Assembly: GCF_000682755.1 (NCBI RefSeq)
Contig: NZ_AWFF01000065.1
Coordinates: forward strand, 95,163-159,162
From: Hyphomonas beringensis
GTDB lineage: Bacteria > Pseudomonadota > Alphaproteobacteria > Caulobacterales > Hyphomonadaceae
Direction: 5' to 3'
DNA length: 64,000 nucleotides
Shown: positions 1 through 7,876 of the stretch, piece after piece
How the letters are laid out: each line of letters opens with the position of its first letter
Position numbering within the stretch: the stretch's first letter is position 1
Made by a program: the position numbers and the translations under genes
Notes under the pieces: model-generated
The model's database searches: none
Seen by the model: only the letters and a program-made list of their open reading frames with translations
What the model was told of the DNA's origin: nothing

Positions 1-521
1 GCCGTCTTGGCCACAATTCCGGTAATCGGCGGGGCATTGCGCGTCTGCAGCACCAGTCCGCCAAAGCCGAAGGCGGCGGCAGAGCGATAGATGGCGCCCA
101 GATTGTGCGGGTCTGACACCTGGTCCAGCACGACAATATGGCTGGCACCCGAATCGATCAGGTCTTCCAGGGCCAGCGGCTCCAGCGGGTCCACTTTCAG
201 CGCAACGCCCTGATGCACCGCGCCATCCGGCACGCGGTGGTCAATCTCCTTCGCCGTCACCAGCGTCGGCGCAATCGCGCCCTGGGGCAGGCGGCTCGCG
301 GCATTTTCGGTCGCCAGCAGCTCGTGACAGGTCCGCGCCGGGTTTGCCAGCGCCGCGGCGACGGCATGTGTGCCCCACAGCCAGACCGGGCCGTCTTCGG
401 GCTCTGAGTGGCGGTGACTTCCGCCCCGTGGATGCGGGCGGGACGGCTTGCCGGAATGCCGGCGGGGGCCACTATCTGCACTGTCGTGTGCTTTTCGCCG
501 TTTAGAATGGTTGCGCGCCAT
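1..521 (-). CDS. rlmB: TrmH/SpoU-family 23S rRNA 2'-O-ribose methyltransferase (RlmB-like), C-terminus outside window
   Basis: The ATG lies at 519-521 on the minus strand and the frame runs off the left edge without a stop, so about 173 residues are visible. The first ~45 residues are basic and low-complexity (MARNHSKRRK...). They are followed by WGTHAVAAALANP, typical of the RlmB substrate-binding N-domain, and then by VVLDQVSDPHNLGAIYRSAAAFG, the first SpoU motif (Asn-Leu-Gly-Ala and the conserved Arg) that starts the knotted SAM-binding fold. The family methylates a 2'-hydroxyl in 23S rRNA. The gene is divergent from two tRNA genes. Family assignment is firm; the exact target (G2251 for RlmB) is inferred. 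Confidence 0.88.
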   Translation of the reverse strand, partial: MARNHSKRRKAHDSADSGPRRHSGKPSRPHPRGGSHRHSEPEDGPVWLWGTHAVAAALANPARTCHELLATENAASRLPQGAIAPTLVTAKEIDHRVPDGAVHQGVALKVDPLEPLALEDLIDSGASHIVVLDQVSDPHNLGAIYRSAAAFGFGGLVLQTRNAPPITGIVAKT

Positions 522-628
522 TTCGGGTTTCCCTATAAGGCCGCTTCCGGTGTGGATCAGCGGCGTGTCAGCGCCTATGTGAAGCCCCGGCGCGACGGCG
601 TCAAACGGCGTGTGGTCGCGGGTCCCGT

Positions 629-713
629 GGAGGGATGGGAGAGTGGTTAAATCCACCAGACTGTAAATCTGGCCGCCTAGCGTACGCTGGTTCGAATCCA
701 GCTCCCTCCACCA
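629..713 (+). tRNA. tRNA-Tyr (anticodon GTA)
   Basis: The acceptor stem GGAGGGA (629-635) pairs with TCCCTCC (703-709). The anticodon GTA is at 663-665, the T-loop reads TTCGAATC, and a class II long variable arm is present, as expected for bacterial tRNA-Tyr. Discriminator A at 710 and CCA at 711-713 are encoded. Confidence 0.97.
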
Positions 714-744
714 CCCGCGTCCCCGCCCGCCGGACAGGCCTGAC

Positions 745-818
745 GCGGGTATAGCACAATGGTAGTGCAGCAGCCTTCCAAGCTGAGTATGTCGGTTCGA
801 TTCCGTCTACCCGCTCCA
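745..818 (+). tRNA. tRNA-Gly (anticodon TCC)
   Basis: The acceptor stem GCGGGTA (745-751) pairs with TACCCGC (808-814). The anticodon TCC is at 777-779, the T-loop reads TTCGATTC, and discriminator T is followed by encoded CCA at 816-818. It lies 31 nt after tRNA-Tyr and is probably co-transcribed with it. Confidence 0.97.
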
Positions 819-982
819 AGCCCTTCTCCCTTCCGCTGTAATGCTTGCGCCTTGGGCGATCTTTCTGCTGCCTGATCCCGGTCAAAGCCCTCGGGAAAAT
901 ATGAATTTTTGGTTCCCCGAAATTTGGGAATTGCCCCGCAGGCGACGCGTTGGCGTTAACTCTAATTGGGTATCGTAGCGTC

Positions 983-2806
983 ATGCGTTTATCTACGATT
1001 ACAAACACCGCCTATGTTACCACGGTTGCGCTCTCCATGATTGCGGGCGCAGCCATGCTGATGGCCTCAAATGCCATTCGGATGGAGCGCGCCGCCGTAG
1101 AGCGGCGCCATATGCTGGATACGGCCACGTCTGGCCTGGATCGCGAGATCTTCTACCAGTCCGAAAAGGCCCGGGAATATGTCATCTCCGGCAATCCGGA
1201 ATATCTGGAAGACTTCAATGCGGGCGTCGTCAATCTGAATGACACGCGGGCCATGCTGGGCCGGGTGAACGATGCGGGCGCGCGCCAGGAAGAATTGTCC
1301 ACGCTGATGACAGCCGTCGACATGGCGAAAACACTGGTCAACGACCAGCAGCGCGCCATCGAGGCCTATCAGGCCGGCGATATTGAGACCGCCCGCCAGA
1401 TGCTGTTCAGCGACCATTATGAAGGCGAGCTGAGCCTGATCGATTCCACCATCATGCGCTTTCAGGCCCTGCTGGACCAGCGCACGCAGGTGGACGTGGA
1501 ACAGGCCATCATCCGCTCACGCTTCTGGCGGGTGATGTCTGAAGTGGTTCTGGCCGCAACGGCGCTGATGTTCCTGTGTGTTTTGTATTTCATCCTGAAG
1601 CGCCGCATCCTGCGCCCTGTGGTCAAGCTGAGCGATGTGGTCACCCGCCTTGCCGCGGAGGATTTCAGCGTCGAGATCAGCGAGTTCCGTCACATGGACG
1701 AGATCGGCGACATGGCCGAGGCGGTGAAGGTCTTCCGCGAAAATGGCCTGGAGCGCCTGCGTCTGGAGGAGAAGCTGGAGCAGGACCTCAAGCTGAGAAA
1801 CCTGTTGAGCCGCATGACGCACCGGATGCAGGCCTGTGAGAGCAAGAAGGAAGTGGCCAATGTCGTGCGCCTGTTCCTGCCGGCCATTCTGCCGGGCTTT
1901 CCAGGCAGGATGTACCTGTTTGACGAGAACAATTCCGTCATGCGTCAGGTCTGTGACTGGCGTGAGCCGCTCGGCTCGGCCATGACATTTGACCCCGCTG
2001 AATGCTGGGCCATCCGGCGCGGTGCCCCGCATCGTCAGGGGGGGGAACAAACCGACATGCCCTGTCAGCACATGTTCAAGCCTGACGCGCCAGAGGAACA
2101 GCAAGCAAACGAAATTGCTACGCTTTGCGTGCCGCTGACGGCGCAGCGCGAGGTGATCGGCCTGTTATATTGCGAGATGCCGGAAGGCGTGATCAGCATA
2201 GAGGATGAGCACTATGTGTTCATGATGGCGGAGAACATCGCTCTGTCACTGGCCAATATGCATCTGCGCGAGGAATTGCACGATCAGGCGATGGAAGATT
2301 CCCTGACGGGCCTCTCCAATCGCCGCAAGATGGAGCAGCGCCTCGGCACCCTGTTGTCTGATGCGCGCGAAACCACCCAGCCGATCAGCTGCATCATGCT
2401 GGATGTGGATAATTTCAAATCCTTCAACGACACCTTTGGCCATGAAATGGGCGACCGTGTGCTGATGGAAGTGGCCAGTGTTCTGAAATCCCACACGCGG
2501 GAAGACGGCCTGTCTTTCCGCTATGGCGGAGAGGAGTTTGTCCTCCTTCTGCCGGGCGTTGAGCCAGGCGAAGCGGTGCGGCGGGCAGAGATCATCCGCA
2601 AGGAGATTTCCGCGCTGCACTTCATGTTCAATGGCACACCGATCGACAAGATTACGGCCTCTTTCGGGGTCGCGACAACGCCCAATCACTGCCCGGGCAA
2701 CAAGTTGATCATGACGGCGGATGAGGCGCTGTACGAGTCCAAGGAAAACGGCCGCAACCGCGTTACCAAGGCCATGCTCAGCCAGGGTGAGGACATGGTG
2801 GCGTAA
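983..2806 (+). CDS. Membrane-anchored GGDEF protein (probable diguanylate cyclase)
   Basis: This is a 607-residue protein. A TM helix (about 8-28) is followed by a CHASE3-like helical periplasmic region, a second TM (about 185-206), HAMP, a GAF-like domain (about 275-420), and a C-terminal GGDEF domain with DSLTGLSNRR and the active-site motif RYGGEEF. Such proteins make cyclic di-GMP from GTP at the inner membrane. The inhibitory I-site, normally RxxD just before the active site, reads R-E-D-G here, so product inhibition may be absent. The ATG at 983 (MRLSTITN) is preferred because it starts the TM segment; an upstream in-frame start at 950 has no obvious ribosome site. Confidence 0.9.
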   Translation: MRLSTITNTAYVTTVALSMIAGAAMLMASNAIRMERAAVERRHMLDTATSGLDREIFYQSEKAREYVISGNPEYLEDFNAGVVNLNDTRAMLGRVNDAGARQEELSTLMTAVDMAKTLVNDQQRAIEAYQAGDIETARQMLFSDHYEGELSLIDSTIMRFQALLDQRTQVDVEQAIIRSRFWRVMSEVVLAATALMFLCVLYFILKRRILRPVVKLSDVVTRLAAEDFSVEISEFRHMDEIGDMAEAVKVFRENGLERLRLEEKLEQDLKLRNLLSRMTHRMQACESKKEVANVVRLFLPAILPGFPGRMYLFDENNSVMRQVCDWREPLGSAMTFDPAECWAIRRGAPHRQGGEQTDMPCQHMFKPDAPEEQQANEIATLCVPLTAQREVIGLLYCEMPEGVISIEDEHYVFMMAENIALSLANMHLREELHDQAMEDSLTGLSNRRKMEQRLGTLLSDARETTQPISCIMLDVDNFKSFNDTFGHEMGDRVLMEVASVLKSHTREDGLSFRYGGEEFVLLLPGVEPGEAVRRAEIIRKEISALHFMFNGTPIDKITASFGVATTPNHCPGNKLIMTADEALYESKENGRNRVTKAMLSQGEDMVA

Positions 2807-2822
2807 CAGCCCGCAAGACATG

Positions 2823-2856
2823 AAAACGCCCCCCGATTTCGTCGGAGGGCGCTTTC
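2823..2856. terminator. Hairpin terminator between convergent genes
   Basis: CGCCCCCCGA (2827-2836) pairs with TCGGAGGGCG (2842-2851) with one mismatch. AAAA precedes and TTT follows the stem, so it can act in both directions between the GGDEF gene and the convergent phytase gene. Confidence 0.7.
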
Positions 2857-2883
2857 TGCAAGGCTGTGATACCTGAAAGCCGC

Positions 2884-3915
2884 TTACGGACGGTCGTTCA
2901 GGCGTGCTGCGGTTTCGATCTGGGCCCAGTCGACAATCTTGAAGTTCTGGGCGACTTCAGATGTCGGATTGGCATCATCCTGAACGATCATCACGCCTTT
3001 CGGGAAACCGGGCAGGGGCGTGGAGTTGATATCCAGACCATCGGTATGGGTAACTTCATCCACACTGCCGTCAGGGTTCGCGACGATGGTGATAACGCCG
3101 ACGCGGGCGTGCGGCGGTTCCAGATCATAGATGACATAACGGTCAGCAGCCTGGGCGGAGGCGACGAGATAGCCATAGCCTTCCTCACCTTTCCAGATGC
3201 TGATGCCTTCGACATCGGCGACGAGGCCCTGACGGGCGGCGATCGTGTCTACGGAGATGGCGGTGCTCTCATCATTGACCAGATCCAGCTTCCAGATGCC
3301 GTGCTCTTCCTCGCCGACAAAGACCTGGCGGCCATCATCTTCCACAACGCAGCCTTCCAGCTGGCTGTCGAATTTGTAGGTGCGGACAAGCTCTGCATTC
3401 AGGCCTTCGGCTTCGGCATAGGGAACAGACCAGACCTGGATCGTGCCGTCCTTATAGGTCGGGATGGCCAGGAAGTTGCCATCGATCAGGCCGGCGCAGA
3501 TGCCGTAGGGTTCGTCTTTCAGCGTCGGCGTATCACCGATATGCGTGACGGTCAGCGTGGCTGGGTCAATCGAGAACCAGCTGACGGACTTCGTCTCATC
3601 ATTGGAGGCGACGGCGATATTGCCGCGCACATCCACATTGTTGATGCGGCCGGTATCCACGAACTGGGTCTTCTTGCCGGTCAGGTCGTAGACATAGAGG
3701 CCTTCATCCTTGTTGGTGCCAAGAATCAGGCTTTTGGAGGCGTCTAGCGGATTGACCCACAGGGCCGGATCATCGGCGGTGTCGCCCTTGGTCGGCATCG
3801 GGTCCGTTTCAAAAGCGGCGTAGACATCCGCTGTTTCGACTTCGTAGATATCCTGCGCTGGCTCTGTGGCACAGGCCGCCACCAGCAGCGCAGCGAGGGG
3901 AAGATAGCGTTTCAT
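2884..3915 (-). CDS. Beta-propeller phytase (3-phytase, PF02333 type), lipoprotein
   Basis: The 343-residue protein starts with a lipoprotein signal peptide (MKRYLPLAALLVAAC, lipobox Cys15). Phytase-propeller motifs follow: DTADDPALWVNP, a repeated strand pattern LGTNKDEGLYVYDL, RINNVDVRG, and the C-terminal DGLDINSTPLPGFPKG block. The family is calcium-dependent and hydrolyses myo-inositol hexakisphosphate outside the cytoplasm. It is the second gene after a TonB receptor on the same strand, a pairing known for aquatic beta-propeller phytases. The ribosome site AAGGAG lies 9-10 nt before the ATG. Confidence 0.93.
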   Translation of the reverse strand: MKRYLPLAALLVAACATEPAQDIYEVETADVYAAFETDPMPTKGDTADDPALWVNPLDASKSLILGTNKDEGLYVYDLTGKKTQFVDTGRINNVDVRGNIAVASNDETKSVSWFSIDPATLTVTHIGDTPTLKDEPYGICAGLIDGNFLAIPTYKDGTIQVWSVPYAEAEGLNAELVRTYKFDSQLEGCVVEDDGRQVFVGEEEHGIWKLDLVNDESTAISVDTIAARQGLVADVEGISIWKGEEGYGYLVASAQAADRYVIYDLEPPHARVGVITIVANPDGSVDEVTHTDGLDINSTPLPGFPKGVMIVQDDANPTSEVAQNFKIVDWAQIETAARLNDRP

Positions 3916-3925
3916 GACGTGTCAG

Positions 3926-3937
3926 CTCCTTGAGGAG
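3926..3937 (-). promoter_or_regulatory. Palindrome enclosing the phytase ribosome-binding site
   Basis: On the minus strand the sequence reads CTCCTCAAGGAG. CTCCT can pair with the AGGAG Shine-Dalgarno of the phytase gene. The two-nucleotide centre means only a shorter hairpin could form, so an effect on translation is speculative. Confidence 0.3.
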
Positions 3938-3948
3938 GGGAAAGGGAA

Positions 3949-3980
3949 GAGGCCGGGCAAGGTGTGTCCTGCCCGGCCTC
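3949..3980 (-). other. Perfect 11-bp stem-loop between TonB receptor and phytase genes
   Basis: GAGGCCGGGCA (3949-3959) is exactly complementary to TGCCCGGCCTC (3970-3980) with a 10-nt loop. It sits between the receptor stop and the phytase start. The minus-strand transcript after it is pyrimidine-rich but has no long U run, so it may be an attenuator or mRNA stabiliser rather than a full terminator. Confidence 0.6.
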
Positions 3981-4005
3981 AGAGATCAAGCTCTATCCGG
4001 CCAGA

Positions 4006-6804
4006 CTAGTAGGTGTAACGAACGCCGAAGACGTAGCGGGAGCCGTATTCGTCATACTGGGACAGACGGCTCTTGGAGCCGTGATAGTAGTATTCCGGCT
4101 CGTCCGTCAGGTTCTTGCCTTCGACATAGACTTGCAGATGGTCGTTCACGTCATACTTGGCAGACGCTTCGACGCTCATATGGTCGTCTGTGTAACGGTC
4201 AATGCCTGCGCCGAACAGCTCGTCCAGATAGGCAGAGCGGTAGTTGGCAGAGACGCGGATATCCCACGGGCCCTTGTCGTATCCGATGGCGACGTTCCAG
4301 ACGCGGTCATTCTGCTTCAGCATCGGGACCTCGCGGGTCAGGGCGGCGTCATCCTCATCCTGCACTTCGGTTTCGGAGTCAGCCAGGGTCAGGTTGCCGG
4401 AGACCAGCAGGCCTTCCCAGGCGTCGCCGAGGAAATCAAGCTGCTGGACATAGTTGAACTCGATGCCCTTCACCGTGGCGCTGCCGCCATTGATGTAGGT
4501 TTTGACCTCTTCGAGAGATGCCAGCGTGGTGGCATCCAGGAAGGACAGGTCAATCGAGTCAGGCAGCTGGTCGATATCATAGGTCGCCTCGAAGATCGGG
4601 TTCGAGATGTCCTTGTAGAACAGGCCCGCTGACAGCACGGACAATTTCGTCGGATAGTATTCGATGGAAAGATCGAAATTGTTGGCTTCGTACGGATCGA
4701 GCGCCGGGTTGCCGAGCTCTGCCTCGTCACGATCAGTGTTCAGGGCAATGGTCGGGCGCATTTCACCGAAGGCTGGGCGCACGATGGAAGCATAATATGC
4801 CGCGCGGCCAACGAGGTTGTCTGCGAAGGCATATTTCAGGTTCAGGCTGGGCAGGAAGTGGGCATAATTATCATCATATTGACGTGTGCCAACATTTGCC
4901 GGGTCGTCTTCCTCAACAAAGATATTGCCCTTGGCGGAGACATCGGTTGCCTCGACACGTGCACCTGCCACGACGGTCAGGTTCTGCATCTGGAACGTGC
5001 CCATGCCATAGCCGGCGATGATCATCTCGTCGATCGTGTAGTCTTCGGAGAGGCTGTCGAAATTGGAGCCGTCTTCGTCCAGTTCATCTGGCGTGAACGT
5101 TCCGCGCAGGGCCTTGGTCAGGCTTGCGGAGGGCCAGCGGTACATCGGATTGGCCAAGCGCCAGTTGGAGATGCGGGAATCGTCGGTGATGTAGTCTGTC
5201 AGCAGAACATCATCACGCTCATAGATGTTCAGGTTCACGTCCCGCACTTTTTCGCGGTCGCGGACCTTTACACCCATCTTCCAGGTGACCGGCGTGTCGC
5301 CGAGGACGGTGTCGTTCGACAGGTCCAGCTTGTAGGACCATTCGGTGTCTTCGTTCGTTGTGTATTCACGCTCGAAGGCGTCCATTTTATAATTGGACGG
5401 GTCGCGCAGGAAGTCATAGCCCGTGCCGGAGAGTTTCGGCTTTTTCGGGTCGGAATTGTCCCAGACGATAATATCGTCGCCTGTCAGCTTTTTAGAGCGG
5501 AAGGTGACATCGTGATTGTTGGAATCATCCTCTTCGGCATAGGCGTAGGAGACTTCGTAATCAAAGGTCCAGTTGCCGGCAAAGGTTTTGCCGCCGAGGG
5601 AGTAGGTCTGGATGTTGCGGATTTCTTCACGCTGGCGCACTTCGGCATCGGCCTGTGCAAAGTCAAAGGTGAAGCCCGTATCGGTGATGGTCGGGTCTTC
5701 TTCATCCAGCTTGCGGACTTCGAACTTGTTGCGAACTTCGTCATCCTTGTAGCGATTGTACAGCGTGCGGAGGTAGAGTTCGGTATTCTCGGTGGCCTTG
5801 AAGTCCACATTGAAGACGAGGCCAACGCGCTCGCGGGTCAGATCATACCAGCGCATTTCGTAATCATCATCCGGAACGAAGGCGCCAACATCCTTGTTGA
5901 AGCCCCAGCCGCCGGTTTCGTTATTGTCGGCCTGGATGCTGAGATCCTGATAGTTGAAGGATGCGGCCACGCCCAGTTTATCGCCGAACACGTTGGAGTA
6001 GGTCAGCGTGGCTTTCGGAGACACTTTCTCGGTCAGTTCATTGTAGGAGCCTTCGAGCTTGGCGCGGACAAACTGGCCGTCCCGGTCAAAGGCGGAGATG
6101 GTTTTCAGATTGATCACACCGCCAATCGTGTCGGCATCGACATCCGGGGTCAGGGATTTCTGAACCTCGATGCCGTCGAGAAGGTCAGACGGCACACCGT
6201 CCAGCAGAACGCCGCGGCGGTCTTCCGGGGAGGGGGTACGCACGCCGTTGATGGTGGCAGAGATCAGGTCTGTGTTGATCCCGCGGATAGAGACGTAGCG
6301 GCCTTCGCCCTGGTCGTTCTCGATGGAGAGGCCAGGTACGCGAGAGAGGCTGTCTGCGACGGTCGTGTCAGGGAAGTTGCCAAGGCCGTCGGAGTCGATG
6401 ACGTTGATGATGGAGTTGGAGGCGCGCTGCTGGTTGATGGCACCGGCCTGGGCGGCTGCAGAGCCGACGACCAGAACGTTGTCGAGATAGCGCACATCGC
6501 CGCCCATCACGATGTCATAGGTGGCGTCGCCGGAGACGTTCACCGAGTCCGTAACCGTGTCTGCACCGACATAGGAGATCGACAGCGTATAGTCGCCAGC
6601 CGGAATGCTGGTGAAGCGGTATTCGCCGAAGCGGTCTGAGGAGGCGCTGCGGCCGAGTTCCTCGATCGTCACGATTGCGCCTTGCAGCGGCGCTTCGCCG
6701 GTCGCGTCGGTGACAACCCCTTTGAGGATGTCAGCGGAAGCAGCCTGGGCCAGCGTGGCCGTGGCGGCACCCAGGAGCAAAAGCTTGCGGGTGGTTGAAG
6801 TCAT
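4006..6804 (-). CDS. TonB-dependent outer-membrane receptor, probably for phytate
   Basis: This 932-residue protein has a signal peptide (MTSTTRKLLLLGAATATLAQAASA), a carboxypeptidase-regulatory-like beta-sandwich (about 25-105), a plug domain (SRVPGLSIENDQGEGRYVSIRGI...) and a 22-strand-type barrel ending in aromatic RYVFGVRYTY. The start is set at 6804; AAGGA lies about 12 nt upstream and the signal peptide begins there, although the frame stays open to 6999. The phytase gene follows in the same direction, so phytate or another inositol phosphate is the likely substrate. That specificity is inferred from the neighbour alone. Confidence 0.9.
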   Translation of the reverse strand: MTSTTRKLLLLGAATATLAQAASADILKGVVTDATGEAPLQGAIVTIEELGRSASSDRFGEYRFTSIPAGDYTLSISYVGADTVTDSVNVSGDATYDIVMGGDVRYLDNVLVVGSAAAQAGAINQQRASNSIINVIDSDGLGNFPDTTVADSLSRVPGLSIENDQGEGRYVSIRGINTDLISATINGVRTPSPEDRRGVLLDGVPSDLLDGIEVQKSLTPDVDADTIGGVINLKTISAFDRDGQFVRAKLEGSYNELTEKVSPKATLTYSNVFGDKLGVAASFNYQDLSIQADNNETGGWGFNKDVGAFVPDDDYEMRWYDLTRERVGLVFNVDFKATENTELYLRTLYNRYKDDEVRNKFEVRKLDEEDPTITDTGFTFDFAQADAEVRQREEIRNIQTYSLGGKTFAGNWTFDYEVSYAYAEEDDSNNHDVTFRSKKLTGDDIIVWDNSDPKKPKLSGTGYDFLRDPSNYKMDAFEREYTTNEDTEWSYKLDLSNDTVLGDTPVTWKMGVKVRDREKVRDVNLNIYERDDVLLTDYITDDSRISNWRLANPMYRWPSASLTKALRGTFTPDELDEDGSNFDSLSEDYTIDEMIIAGYGMGTFQMQNLTVVAGARVEATDVSAKGNIFVEEDDPANVGTRQYDDNYAHFLPSLNLKYAFADNLVGRAAYYASIVRPAFGEMRPTIALNTDRDEAELGNPALDPYEANNFDLSIEYYPTKLSVLSAGLFYKDISNPIFEATYDIDQLPDSIDLSFLDATTLASLEEVKTYINGGSATVKGIEFNYVQQLDFLGDAWEGLLVSGNLTLADSETEVQDEDDAALTREVPMLKQNDRVWNVAIGYDKGPWDIRVSANYRSAYLDELFGAGIDRYTDDHMSVEASAKYDVNDHLQVYVEGKNLTDEPEYYYHGSKSRLSQYDEYGSRYVFGVRYTY

Positions 6805-6861
6805 GGGAGGAAGTCCTTCTCTCTGGATGGCGGCCCGTTCCCACGGCTCCGTTACGCCTGA

Positions 6862-6890
6862 ATGACAGATGCGTAATGTTTTTGTGACGG
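6862..6890 (-). promoter_or_regulatory. Candidate Pho box upstream of the receptor-phytase operon
   Basis: On the minus strand three heptamers lie at 11-bp spacing: CCGTCAC, N4, ACATTAC, N4, CTGTCAT, about 58 nt before the receptor ATG. The last matches the PhoB half-site CTGTCAT exactly, the first matches 5 of 7, and the middle one is weak. A phytase operon is an expected phosphate-starvation target. Confidence 0.45.
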
Positions 6891-7027
6891 CCTGCGCTTT
6901 CATTAGGTTTTTGGCCCAAGACCCGGTCATGCGGGGAGAAATTCGTGCTTTTCCTGCAACACATCTGCGTGCGGAGAGGCGGCACAGCGGGAGAATCATA
7001 CGGGATTTATGAACTCTCCCGGCGCGC

Positions 7028-7041
7028 GAATCCGATGGGGG
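7028..7041 (+). repeat. 14-bp direct repeat upstream of the GTA TerS-like gene (copy 1)
   Basis: GAATCCGATGGGGG occurs here 40 nt before the ATG at 7082, and again exactly at 10833-10846, 50 nt before the portal gene. The shared position before two GTA genes suggests a common promoter or activator site. Confidence 0.5.
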
Positions 7042-7081
7042 TGAGCAGGGGGCAAACTGCTCTCACACTACGGAGGCACGC

Positions 7082-7876
7082 ATGTCACATCATCCGAAGA
7101 GAGACCGTCTGAAGCGCCAGATCCGGCTATGCTGGCTGCTCGGCTGGAGTGTTCCGCGCATTGCGGCGCAGGTGGGGCTGCACCGGTCCACGGTCTATCA
7201 CCTGATGCGGCAGCATCAGCTGACCGAACCCGAACAGGCGCTGGAGCGCCTGCAGCTGTCCATGGACGAGGCGCAGGACCTTGCGACGGAACAGATGCTG
7301 GCCGCTGCGGCGGCGGGTGAGGACATCACGCCGAAAGTAACCCAGCTGGTGCGGGTCAGCACAGAAGTGCGCCAGCTGGAAATGGCAGGAATAAAGATTG
7401 GGGGAAATGCCAGTGAACGGGAGGCCGATAGTGGCGCAGAAGAGGCGCAAGAAGACATCTATGCCTTCCTCACCCATGAGGGAAAAGGGCGACCAGTTGA
7501 TGGACCCGGTCTTCCGCAGAGAGGTGCGCCATGCGTACGAGACGCGGGACTGGAGCGGCCTGCCGCCGAAGACGGGCGAATTGGTGGCGGAAAATCCGTG
7601 GCTGCGGCTGGCCCGCGATACACAGGTTCCGCCGCGGGCGGGCTGGCGGACATGTCTGTTCATGGGCGGACGTGGCGCTGGCAAGACACGGGCCGGGGCC
7701 GAATGGCTGCGCTGGAGCCTGCTGCACAGCAGGAAGAGGCGTGCGGCGCTGGTGGGGCCGGCCCTGCACGATGTGCGCGAAGTGATGATCGATGGGCCGA
7801 GCGGCCTGAAATGGATCGAGCCAAGGCAGGACTATCGCCCAGTCTATCATGCGAGCCGGCGTATCCTGAGCTTTGA
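7082..7876 (+). CDS. GTA small-terminase-like (gp1/TerS) helix-turn-helix protein with run-on 3' end
   Basis: The N-terminal ~45 residues form a helix-turn-helix (RLCWLLGWSVPRIAAQVGLHRSTVYHLMRQHQL), followed by a helical segment to about residue 135. This fits the small terminase gene that precedes TerL in RcGTA-type clusters. A GGAGG-type ribosome site precedes the ATG. The family is normally about 110-140 residues, but no stop occurs in this frame until 7876, giving 264 residues and a ~375-nt out-of-frame overlap with TerL. Past about residue 140 the translation looks like antisense-style shadow sequence. A lost stop or small frameshift near 7430-7500 is likely. Confidence 0.55.
   Translation: MSHHPKRDRLKRQIRLCWLLGWSVPRIAAQVGLHRSTVYHLMRQHQLTEPEQALERLQLSMDEAQDLATEQMLAAAAAGEDITPKVTQLVRVSTEVRQLEMAGIKIGGNASEREADSGAEEAQEDIYAFLTHEGKGRPVDGPGLPQRGAPCVRDAGLERPAAEDGRIGGGKSVAAAGPRYTGSAAGGLADMSVHGRTWRWQDTGRGRMAALEPAAQQEEACGAGGAGPARCARSDDRWAERPEMDRAKAGLSPSLSCEPAYPEL

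Noticed and set aside
601-1008. Minus-strand frame over the two tRNA genes
   Set aside because: It contains GIEPTYSAWKAAALPLCYTR and GAGFEPAYARRPDLQSGG, the classic false translations of antisense tRNA-Gly and tRNA-Tyr.
4858-6639. 593-codon open frame antisense to the TonB receptor
   Set aside because: It mirrors a strongly supported receptor in the opposite frame, has repetitive Val/Gly/Ile composition and no family features.
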